Shown here piece by piece: positions 39,837 to 51,600 of a stretch of 64,000 nucleotides of DNA. Origin of the DNA: Pegea sp. RAD2-039 (lineage: Eukaryota; Chordata; Thaliacea; Salpida; Salpidae). Below the pieces are notes generated by a model that was not told where the DNA came from, made no database searches, and saw only the letters and a program-made list of their open reading frames with translations. A program made the translations under genes and the position numbers. The stretch covers positions 3,968,001-4,032,000 of the forward strand of contig JAQGEQ010000071.1 in assembly GCA_034620365.1 (NCBI GenBank), in the 5' to 3' direction. Position 1 is the stretch's first letter. Each line of letters starts with the position of its first letter.

Positions 39837-42800
39837 TTAACGGGCAGCTCTTTTTACATTCCGCAGTGGATCATCCATCTGCTTGCGACGTTTCAAATTA
39901 GCTGAAGACTTTTTCTTTTTACAATCATGGCTAGGTGCCTTTTGGTTTCTTTCAGTTCTAGCCACTGGTTGACCGGTGTACATCTCTCTGATAGTGGCTG
40001 GAACTTTGAGGAAAATATTTAGAGGATTAAAGATTTACTACAAATGTGAAACTCACTGAGGTAGGATGGGACATTTTTCATGTGACGTTGGATCTTACGA
40101 GGTCGAAGAGCCGTGTCATGTCTCAAGACATTCAAATCATTTGGATTTTCTTCAAAATATGACTTTAGCTTCTCTGATTTCAGAATTTCAATTCGGATTT
40201 CTTTTAAGCGAGCATCTCTAATCGATGACTTCGTCACTGATCTAATAGCATCCTGAAGATCAAGACATTAATCTCAAAATTCTGTTAAACATCTCAAGTT
40301 TTTACCTTGCATCTGTACCGAAGACCGTCTATCTCGTCCATTTTAAAGTGGTAGGGCTTGAGAGGTTCACTCGCCTCATTAGAGTCTTCTACGCAGGCTG
40401 AAAGTTGACTCTGTGCCTCTTCAAGAAGTTCTGCTTCCTCTGGAAGAACAAGGGAGAGAGCAGTCCCAGTTTTATCTCCACGAGCAGTTCTAAATGAAGC
40501 AAGTTTTGTGAAAAGAAGAAAAAAATAAGAAAATAGAACCTTCCAACTCTGTGGATGTAACTATCAACAGTTTGAGGGAAATCAAAGTTGATGACGTTCT
40601 TTACATTCTCAAAATCAATTCCTCTTGAAACTCCGTACTCTTTGGAAGCATTCATCTTCTTCTTTCTGTTTAGAAACATTTGATGTGTCCCAATCACTTG
40701 ATTCTAGGCAACTTACTTCTGCTTGGCAGCTTTTTTCTGGCTTTTTGTAGCCTTATCAACTTTTTTTTCTTGAGTGGAAAGCATGTAGCTCTCATCTGTA
40801 GCGATGATGTAATCGTACAAGCCCTACAAGTAGTATCACAATTAGAAACTTCATTTATGGATTTACACGATAAAAAGTACCTGATTAAACTGCTCGACCA
40901 CGTGACATCTAGAGTTTAGGGGCAACTCGGAGTTTAAGACTGTAGGAAAAATAGAAAATTGTTCCAAAAATAATTTCAATCTGAGAAAAATCTTCATCAA
41001 TTTCATTCAATAAAATGATCTTTGTGTACTGACCTGTAGCATTTATCTATGGAGTTAACAAACAGAATACTTTTTCCTCGAATTAGCTTCAGTTTCATCA
41101 GTGCATAAATCAAAAGATACTTGTCATTATCATCTTCACTCATCACGTGATACTGAGTCAGCTGATCGGTCAACGCGAGGCGCGATTCTTCTAGGTTCAA
41201 ACTGACAGGATTATGCAAAATCAAACTTTTTAAAGTATCAATATCCTGAAAAATAGAAGTTGTTTTCCATCAATCAACAGAAACTAGAAACTTACCTCAC
41301 TAAGTGTTGCTGACATTAAAAACGATTGGCAACAATTAGATAACTGAGGCAGAAGATTTGTCAAATCATCTTTATAACCAAATGAAAAGAGCAAATCTGC
41401 TTCATCAACAACTAGAAATTTCAGAGATTTATTTAATGTGATCGTATTTTCTCGGATGTGAGCAAGGACTCTACTAGGAGTTCCAACAATGATATCTGGT
41501 TTATACGCAAGAAGAGGTCTGCGACAAATAAATATTTTTCATAAAAAATTTCAACAAATTGATTTTGAAACAAATTAATGAAAATTAAAAAACTTAAAAA
41601 GTCGTAATGTTACCTCAACGCTTTAGCGTTATTATGACTTGAAATATCAACGCAGTTAATTTGTCTCGAACAGAAAGCTGTTATTTGTTGTATCATTCTG
41701 CATGCTTGAGAAGAAAGCTCACGAGACGGTACTAATACTAACCCAGAGATTTCTTGCTCTAAATTAATAGAAAAATATAAAAGTTTCTTGATAAAAACAA
41801 CAAATTTGTTGATGTAGTAACAAGTCCATTACTAAAAATTTCTAGATAATTAGTAGATAAAAGGTTTTATACAAAGACAGCTTCTCTATAACATCAACTA
41901 ACCAAACTCAACTACATTTTTCTTCAACTGAAGTAATTGTTGTACAATTGGAATAACAAATGCAGCAGTTTTTCCAGAACCTGTCCTAGCACGTGCTAAA
42001 ATATCTTTCCCATCCAGTGCTAGAGGAATTGCATTTTTTTGTATAGACGTTGGAGTAGACCATCCTTGTTTAGCTATTGCCTTTAAAAAAATCACTTTTT
42101 AAAAGATATGAAAACTTTAATTATTTTTTATTAAAAATACATTTAAGAGGTTAAAATATTTAACTTATATAATTCTTTCAATATTTAAAATCTAAGTAAA
42201 AATTAAAGGTTTAAACATAATTTGAAGCTTTTGAAGAAAATACAAATTTCGACTGTTGATAAATTTAATTAAACTTTTAATTTTTGATTATAAATTAATA
42301 AATTCTATATAATTAAACTACATCAATAAAATCTAAAATATTTTTAACTAAAAATGTTAAATAAAAAAGTGTTTTTGTGCTTAAAAAGATTTTTTAAATT
42401 ACTTCATAAATCATACAATATTATCAATATATTAATAAATTGAAAATGATTTTATTTTTATATTTTGAAACAAATACCTTTAACAGAAATTAAAAAATTA
42501 AGATTTAGATTTGTCACAGGTTTTATAATTAGTAAAGTACAACAAAAAATTAAATAGACAATTACTTGGATGAAAAACTAAAGTTATAAAAATATTTGAT
42601 TATATTTAAAAATTTTATGAAAAAAATGTAATTATCAGAGAAAATAATTTTGTCTATTTTTATAATATCCACACAAAAGTTAAAATTTTTATATAAAATG
42701 AAATTCAAAACTTTATAAAGCTAAAATAAAAAGTAAAACTCAAATATTTTACTCAACTTTAAGTTAACAAAATAAATTTTAATAAATTTTAAGAAAATTA

Positions 42801-42961
42801 ATCTAAAAAAATATAAATTTAAAAATCACTTTTAAAATTCTATCATCTAAACCCATTTCATGAAATTCTAGATCTTCTGTTTCCAATTTAACTTGGGACT
42901 CCTCAGAAACAAAATCATTATTTTCAGGAGAAGGGATCATATCCTCAACAGTTTCACCCAT
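39837..42961 (-). CDS. DDX56: DEAD-box RNA helicase DDX56 / Dbp9 (11 exons)
   Basis: Nucleolar ATP-dependent RNA helicase of large-subunit ribosome assembly (yeast Dbp9). Exons: 42830..42961, 41903..42080, 41614..41758, 41296..41518, 41034..41245, 40881..40980, 40717..40823, 40540..40665, 40306..40489, 40057..40252, 39837..40003. They give 589 aa (human 547) with every phase consistent. Motifs in order: Q motif [15 protein letters not shown], Walker A ARTGSGKT, motif Ia VLVPSREL, Ib VGTPSR, DEAD box [12 protein letters not shown], motif III SAT, then [17 protein letters not shown] and [23 protein letters not shown]56-specific segments are [16 protein letters not shown] and [20 protein letters not shown]. 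The tail is Lys/Arg-rich ([15 protein letters not shown]), as expected for a nucleolar protein. Between motifs IV and V it carries a Lys-rich insertion ([20 protein letters not shown]). Most introns are 50-145 nt; the first is about 750 nt. Confidence 0.97.
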
Positions 42962-43119
42962 ATTAAGAAAATATATATATTTGAAATACCTAGGCAATGT
43001 GTTCAACTTTAGATGGAGGCTTTTTAGACGTGTTGGGAAATTCCCTTAAATAAGAGTTTAATTTGGTGTTTTTTTTTAAAACGCAGAATTAAATACTTTA
43101 ACATTAGAAGTAATAAAAA

Positions 43120-43945
43120 TTGTTTAGTTACAAAAATTATACTTATCTGCTTCGGCTACAAACAGCTGTGCCGGGTGTGCTACAAAAGTGTTGTAAAAAA
43201 CAAAGAAAAACACAGTGAAATACAGAACTAAAAAAGTTTTCAAAGTTTCTTTCTTATTTGTGATGTTGATTTTTCTTCTCCATCCTTCAGTTATTTGCGG
43301 AGTAGAGAAACACATTTGGAAAGATCTGCTGCAATATTTTTTTTATTTGCTGCTATCATTACTAAGCGATTTCATATCATGCTTGCTTTTATCCTTAAAA
43401 CGAAAACAAGGACGACCGATGTTAAGTTTTAATAGTTAATGGCACAGAACAGCTTCCATCATACTGGACTGTTGCTGTAGTGTTTGTATCGAGTGATCTC
43501 ACTATGTTAAAGAGGCTTGGTGGACCGCCAATCTTCAACAGTATCGATAAAAGACTACTGACGAGGTCCAAGAAATTCGGTAAGGTCAATAAACGCAATA
43601 TACAACGGCCAATGTTATTGCTTTGGGTTTTTCCTGTAGTTGACGCACACAAAAAGCATGCCCATCGTGTAGTGTTTTGATCTAAAACCGTATTGTGGCT
43701 TTGGGTATATTCTAAGTGTTAATGTTTACATACGAGAAAGTAACACACGAGCAAATGCTTTGCCTACAATACTTAGAAAGGTTGCTTTTCTGTAATCATT
43801 ACAATCAGACCGAGTATCCTTTTTTGTATGATGTTATGATCCTTGCATCGCACATGTCTCCTGGGACTTCTCTTTATTTCCAAAATTTGATTGGAATACC
43901 GTGGAGAAGGGGGCAAAAAACAGATTTTACTTTAGAAAAGTAGTA
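43120..43945 (-). mobile_element. Decayed RTE-type non-LTR retrotransposon, reverse-transcriptase part
   Basis: Minus-strand fragments in shifting frames spell RTE-clade reverse-transcriptase segments in the right order. They are EVPGDMCDARIITSYKK, then NLSKYCRQSICS / FLSIVGKAFARVLLSRM, YPKPQYGFRSKHYTM, RQLQEKP, LYIAFIDLTE and FLDLVSSLLSILLKIGGPPS followed by LFNIVRSLDTNTTATVQYDG. These match the pre-palm, finger and palm blocks up to just before the catalytic YxDD. Several frameshifts and stops show it is dead. I see no endonuclease part and no 3' repeat tail, so this is an internal fragment. Confidence 0.85.
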
Positions 43946-45658
43946 GGCTATAATATAACAATAAAAATTTTGTATGGATTTTTTTCCTACCTTAAATAAT
44001 AGTCGTAAAAAATATATATGTTTGAAATATTATCAAAAAACTTTGGTTAGATTTTAAATTAGAAGGTTTTTAAACTATAAGAAGTAAAAACTAGCAGTTA
44101 TTAGCTATAGAAATTTGAATAGCTCATTTTATGTTTTCTTGAGGATGATATTTTTATTACTATTTTATATACCAAGACATATTTCTTGAAATTCTTGTCG
44201 TATCACCAGCTGTAGAACGTAAACATCGATGATGTTTTTTTGGTGATATTTTTAAATTTTGATATTTATTACTTATTTGAAAAATAATAATAGAAACTTA
44301 CAAGCTAGTTTTAACTTAGATATTATTTTTTTCGTTCTCTAAGAAATTTAAACTCTGCAATTTAGTTTAATTCTGACAAATATTGTGGGAAATATTTTTT
44401 TACCTTATTGTTAATAATAATAAAAAATCAAGTTTCATTTATGCAAATTTTAGTTGTGTGATAAATAAATATTTTTCTTTTCAACTTTTTATTTCTAACA
44501 TATACCTTTTAGTTTTCGGTTAATTTTTAGAAAGAAATTTTATCTACACAAATCTACTTTGAAAGAACTTTAGGGTATCCATTTAAATGACAAATGTGTC
44601 TCTTTCTGATTTAGTCACGAACGTACCAGCCAAGCGAAAAATAAACTTTGATTCCATCCTTATGTTCTTTCTTCTTTTGTACATAATTCCTTTCGTTGTA
44701 TCATCATTTAGACCAATAACAATTCATCTTTGTTGTCAAAGCGACCTTGAACTGCAAAGCTGATTCTCTTTATGTGCTCAGCTTCAGTCTTCTTGAGAAT
44801 TTAAATGTAATGCATTTTACCAATTTGTTTGTTAAAAGAGCAAGACTTGCTCTGAAGTCAGTAATCTTTCAGAAGATGAATAGTTGATTTGATCTTTGGA
44901 TTTGTTCACTATTCTAATTTGATAGAATGATAATAACTCTTTGGCAGAGCTTTATTTTATTTAAATATATTATTCAAATTTATAATTTGCAAACTAACAT
45001 TTACTTTTCATTTATTCGTAATCAATGCTTAAATCTAAATTTATTTTTTCTTGTATTATTTCCACTGGTAAATGAGACAACAAACTTTAATTGCTGCGAT
45101 TTATTTACACGCTATTTATAGAGTTTGAACATAAAAGTCAACGAAGAAATAAACAATTTATATCAGCGACTACCAAACACAGCATTTAGAGAGTTGGTAA
45201 GTTTGCTGGAATTTCCAGAAGCTTCAACGTTATCCTCAAACTTGCTTTCGACTGGTTCGCGACGTTTTAACAAATCTGTTAGAAATCAGATGAATATTAG
45301 TCATAGAAACCTTTTTGATTATTTGTAGAATGTGTAAAAAGCGTTATTGTATTAAGTTTACAATTTGTTACTATTTATCTGATGCAAATAATTTTGTATT
45401 TTTCTTAATAATAAAAATATTTTAGCTTTAAACTAATTACAAAATTAAAGATTACTTCTCTGTATTCTGTTGTTGATTATTTGAACGTCTCCCATCTAAA
45501 CAAGATTCAATTATTTTACAGTAAACACTAGTTTCAGTTTGAATTGATTTTTAAATTATTCACTGATAAAATATCTTTGAATAAATTTAAAAAGTTAATT
45601 TGAAAAAACCAAGTTAAAAAACGACCAAATTATTCCAATATCTTGTAAGACACAAAAC
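43946..45658. other. AT-rich intergenic stretch downstream of the polycystin gene
   Basis: No gene supported. A 67-codon frame at 45125-45328 (+) is not a clear exon. If the polycystin message splices past its apparent last stop (a strong GAA|GTAAGAG donor overlaps it), a further C-terminal exon could lie here, but I found none. Confidence 0.4.
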
Positions 45659-48600
45659 TCAGACTCTTACTTCGGCTTGGACTTCCTCTTTAAGTGATTC
45701 AACTCTCAAATATTTATTATAATTTTCTTCTAGTTCATAAACATACTTGTCCAAAGCTTTCTGAAGATTGACAATATTATGACAAGATGATGTCTCCAAC
45801 TCATCTGAAAGAAAAATTATATATTTTTTGAGTTCTTCGCTGATACAAAAGAAGAATCAAGATCCAATGAAGTCTTACAGGGAAGTTTTGGAAGAGGAAT
45901 CTCTTCTTGACACAAAGGAACCGTTTTGTTGCTGTACTTTAAAGCTGTAAAGTAATCAACTCGGAATTATAAAAAAGAACCAATAAGTGATGACCACCTT
46001 TGCCAGTTAAGTCGATACCAGACCATTTACTAAACCTCTTCAACATGAAGTCAACAATCTCATGTTCATTACTCTGTTTACTAATATCTTCTAATGTCAG
46101 AGTATAAGACTCATTAATGATAGAGATGAGGATGTTGAGAATGATGAAAGCGGCTGTAAAAGAGAAGATGAAGTAGAAGACTGGTCCAAACCAACGGTAA
46201 AGGCCCCGAAGATCCTTATAGAGAGGACGGCCTGAATGAAAAAAGCATTCAATCAGAATCTAGGGACCTTAGAAGTTAAACTGACCCATTGTTGTTGCCA
46301 TGATTGTCTCTGATGACGACAGAAGACTTTTGAAGTCTTCCATAAAAGGCGAAAAGATGACGTAACTGTAGATGGAATTAGTCACATGACTAAATCGAAG
46401 CTGATTGGATGATTGTACCCGATGTGAATAAACGCGATGTAGAAGACAAGGGCGAGAACGAAGAAGCCAGGCCACTGCTTCGCGCTGTTTTTCAGCACTG
46501 ACGTCAGCATCCCGATCTTGCGGTTGAAGCGGAGTAGTTTCATGAACCGGATGATCCCGAAGAAGGCGGAAGTTGCGAGAAGGGTCGCGACGATTGAATC
46601 CACCATCATCAGTTGCTGGAAGTTGACGTAACTACCTGTGATGGGTCAAAGGAGTCAAATTGAGGCGAACGGGGCGTGTGGGGTACGTTTATCGCGATGG
46701 AATTCGTCCATTGTAACTGAGAGTAGGCGTTGTTGGATGATGTACAAAATGGTCACAGACCAATCTGTCACCATGATTACAAAGTCGTAGTAATTCCACG
46801 CATCACTGAACACAGCGCGCCTAATTCGATAAATCCGTCGAAGCTGCTTGAAAGTAAAACTGATCAAGTGGATGACGTAGATAAGCTGTGGAGAGTGACG
46901 TCATTACAATGCGTGATGGAGCGGGGAGGTTGTGGCACCTGAGCAAGGAACATTAATGTCCCGTAACCACCGATGGTCTGGTATGGTCGATACGTCATAA
47001 TTGATGACATGGTAACAGCGGCACCTATTGGTGGAAATTCAGCGAGAATTTCGATTCCAGTGAAGAGATTGATGTTGGGATTGTAGAGAGTGAACTCGAC
47101 GAAAACCGCGCGCGTTTGCTCATCGATCCACGCGTCAGAGAAGAGTGAATTGATGATGAAAAGACCTGACTGAGTCACGTGTTAAATGAAATCGCGTTTT
47201 CGATGTTGCTTACGTCATAGTTCACCCCTAACTCAGCTGAGTATCCTCCACCAGGGTATAGGGCCAGGTTTCCAACATAGGGCACGCCCCGAAGCTGTTT
47301 CCAGGTTTGATACTTCCATGCAACCTCCAGTGGATCGTCATCATCGATATCAAGATCTTCTTTCATCTGATCTGTCAGAATCCGAGGATTTTTCCATTTA
47401 GGAGAGTGGCTTGAAGTTGACTCCTTAAAGATGCTGAAAGCCCCACGACATTCAGTCTGAACTGACCCAACATTTGGACAGGACTCTGTGGAAACAAAGT
47501 CTTCAAAGTGTGGGACAAGTGTGGGACAGGTAGTTGAAACAGATATGGACAAAAGTAGAAATGTGGGCCACAAATGTAGGAACCTGAATTGATACGAATC
47601 TGTCGTAATCTCGCTGGTCCAACTCGATATGATTGTTCATCGATGATGAAGCTTCTTTCGCGCCAATTCTTCTTCTTCCCATTGTACCATTGATGTGAAT
47701 AAATATTTGGAAGTAAAGTCAAATTGAGAAAACGCCAAAAATGTGCAACTGACGTCACCTACAAATTATCCAATCACAACTCATTTTGCTGCTTCTTTAT
47801 CAACCAACCGTATCGAGTCCATATGATGACGTCACAAAAGTTTTCTTAATGTTTGCGTTGATTCGTTGACCTCGAGAATCGCGCGTTCCATGACACAAAA
47901 AAAGCAACGTCATGATGTACAGAAAGTAGACAAAAACTTCCCAAATCACTGACGTCATCTCCTTTTCTTTTCGACGCAATCTTCGAGCTTTTCTCAACTT
48001 CCGTTTATTCGGCGGTTTTGGCGGTGATGACGTCATCGCATCGCGATTGTAAGCTTCTTTTTCTGCATAATGACTCAAACAGTGACGTCATCAATATATA
48101 ATCAAACAGCTACCAATGTCACCCGCGCACACGTCCAAGAACTTCTGGTCAGCTTCTCGCACTTCGCGACCATCGATTGAGTCCAGGGCACTTTCGTCTG
48201 CTTTCTTGATCACCGTGGCAACGAACATCGACATCGCGATGACCTGATCGTGATTACGTCATCAGATGCGCGTTGTTTAAAATAACCTGACCTTTAGTGG
48301 CTGGACCACAAAAACAGACTGTCCAAAAGATAACATCATACTGGTCAACCAGCTGTTGGCTTTGTCCCGACCCCATTCAAAACTGTACATGACCGTGAAG
48401 AAGCCAGAAGTGATGACCGCCAACCATGTCAGTGTCCACGCAACATAAACACACCAATGAGGCCACTGGGCCACACTTGCAGTCTGACCTCGGCCTCCAT
48501 AAATGTTAGGTTTTGCGTTGATGGTCCCATCTTCGTTTAGAGTATAGACAGCATCGCGTCCCATTAGCATAGACGGGTCAGGTAAGGTCTGGGCACATTT

Positions 48601-51600
48601 GTGTAAAGGGTCTACATAAATTGAACAGTTGGTCACAAGTGTGGGACTACTGGCACAAACTGACTTTCTTGGTTAAACTTTTGGACCATTTTTCTGATTT
48701 CTTTCTTCTCAGCGTCATCCAGAACCTGCTGCTGTTTCGTTTTCGCTTTCTTAAACAACGTCATAATGAGAGTGACCACAGGGACCACAGTTAGTGTGCT
48801 ACAAAAGCTGGTCCACAACTGAAGTGGTGAGATTCTGGAAAAATGTCACAGTTACTTGTCGGCCTGTGTAACAATTGTTGCTATGGTTACGAAAATGGTC
48901 CGACATGCAATGCAGAGGTGGCGGACAGTTGGTCACCAGACCGGAAATACATCGCGTTAGCGATCATTGTCATAAAAAGCAGCGATTCGCAGCAACACAG
49001 ACGCTGAGCGCGCGTGAAGTTGCTTTTTGTGGGTCTATAGAAGAGCTGTGGACAAGAAAGTGATAAGTGTAGGACAGGTGGACAATTGGTCTTACTGATA
49101 TCCACAAATGCTCCTCGGTCAGCTTTTGTGAGGCAGTAGACATAAAAAGTCGATTGAAAGTGGACATGTTGTCTGTGGACGCGGTGGGCACGATACAGTC
49201 CACTTTCTGGTCTATACCTTCATCCACTGCTAGCCACTTGTCACAGATAAAGTACCATCTAGGATAAAAAGGTGACCACGTGAAGCCATAGCGCCAAAAG
49301 GTCACCTTTTCCCACTTCGGATATCCTGGACAACCACCTGGTCCAAGTACCAGCTTCTTAGGTCCCCTTTTCCAGTGTTGTCATGCCAAATATGGATGTA
49401 GGACAGTTCGCCCAGGCTTCTACCTTCTCGTAGTAACAAGTGGACCACACTGCCCCGCACATACGGATGTCCTTGTTCATTGTGGGCCAATCTACGGACC
49501 CGACTCTGTCCCTCACTTCCATAGAAGATACAGAAGACTCGGGACTGAGTCGAGGCCCCTCTACCGTGACCAGTAAAAATGGTCACTTGATAGAGGTGGT
49601 TGTCGTCCTTATGATTGTCCATGGTCGATTTTAGCTGCCACTGCAAACAAAAAAAAACGTGGACAACGGACCACATATGCTCCTGGTTCAAACCTTTTTC
49701 TCATCTAAGCGGTCCTGTCTTCGGGCCAGGACCAGACCAACAATGAATATGCAAATCATCGCGATGATTGTCGCGAACACGGCAGGATTGTCCACGATAT
49801 CAACTTTGGCCCAGACTGTCGTGAAATCGATCGTGTTCGGAGGCACAAAGAACTCGGCGCTGAAAATCAGCGAAGCGGAAAAATCCGCGCGACAAAAGCA
49901 TTCGGTCACTTCCGGTGTCGAATGCTCAGCGACCTACATGTCATAGGTCATAAAGGACCGCGGACCTTCTAGTTTCTAACCCGACATCCGGAACCGCTCC
50001 ACTTTTGCGTTTTTGCATCATACTTCCGACATCCGGGAGTCGCAATGAGCAGATGATAAGAAGTCGAGTTCTCGATACCTACAGATCGACGACGACGCGC
50101 GCGCATCTTCTGATTGACACTAGGTGTCGTCGTGTTCACTGAGCAAGTACCGAATTCAAACGCGTTGATGACGTCACGAGGCCGACACTAACATTTGTCG
50201 CGAATGCCGAGATAGTAAACTCCAATCTTCGGGATCTCTGCCTCTGGGATGAATATCTTGAACTGATCCGCAGCAGCATCCACTTCCCAGATCTTCTTCG
50301 GAAGCTCAAAGCTCCAATCGAAGATCTCCGGAGTCGGTTTTGATCCGAAACGGATAAAGACATCAAAAGTCGCTCTGCATTATCCAAAGATCTCAAAGAT
50401 TAGTGGATGCAAATGGGACTCTAACCTGTGATCTTCTGGATCAACAAGGATCATGAGAGAGTTGAAATTGGAGATGATCTCGAATTTGCTGATTGACAAA
50501 CTCGAATCGTTGGTTGCCTTGACAACCGTCGTCATGTCTTTATATGGATCAAACGTCGATGGAACAGACACGCCCATTTCCGGCGACTCTTCCGCACTGA
50601 CGTCACTTCCGCCATCAATATTCAGCATGGTTACGGGTGACGCAATAAGCGCGGCGTCTTCACCGAACGCGAACGGATTGTCCTTGAAAGCAGTGACGCG
50701 TAACGCCACCGGTTGTGACGTATTAGTCGCGTTGTGGCCGAGCAAGCTGTCCATAGATGGAAGTTTTAATCGCGACCCACCGCCTGTTTCTAATTGTTTG
50801 TTGCTGACGTCATCAGGGGACATTTTTTCGACCTGATTATAAGTTGATGGAAGAATTTTTTGGAAAAAGTATTTTTGGCTCACTTTCATTTCCAGCTCGC
50901 TGCTACTGACGTCAAGTGGGGGTTCCCCGCTCATTTGTTTGGCTAGCAACGCGGTTGCTGTGCTGGAAATCGCGTCTACCGCGTTTCCAATCACGTGCTC
51001 CGCCTGACATGAAAATCTTGAAGATCAGAAGGAGTGATGAAAAGGTCCTACTTCCAAAGCGGATCGACGCACGCGTCGCTTCTCGCGTCTGCTCCTCATC
51101 TTCTTCGAGTATTCTAATTCTTCCGGAGATAGATCTCTCGCATCCAGCTCCTGATAATCGACTTCCGAACTCGCGATTTTCAGATCGCGCAGCGCCCCTA
51201 AGTCGGTCTCGGAAGCCTGTCCACAACTCAATCGGACCAGTCCACTGACCATCGACTTGTTACCTTGGCAACCTTACCAAGTGACCCGACGATATTACCC
51301 GCCGTCGTGGTCACGTCTTCTTTACTCGATTCGCCTGAGAAACTGGACAGCTCGGCTGACATGGTCCGGACTGCACTTGAAGCCTGGTCACGTGCTGACG
51401 CGTCCACTTCCGCTGGACGTGATGTCACCGCTTGCATCGCGCTTGTCATCTGCTGGAGGCTTTCGATTGACGTCATCGAAGTTGTCGCGGCTGAGAGCGC
51501 GCTGACTACTTCTGAGCGGAGCTACAATATCTTCCATCGCGTCTTATCGCGTTTGTGACGTCATCGACGCTTACTTTACTCTTCTTCTTTTTTCCGTTGT

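Noticed and set aside
45125-45328. 67-codon plus-strand frame downstream of the polycystin gene
   Set aside because: No homology, no good start context and no partner exon; not enough to call a gene.
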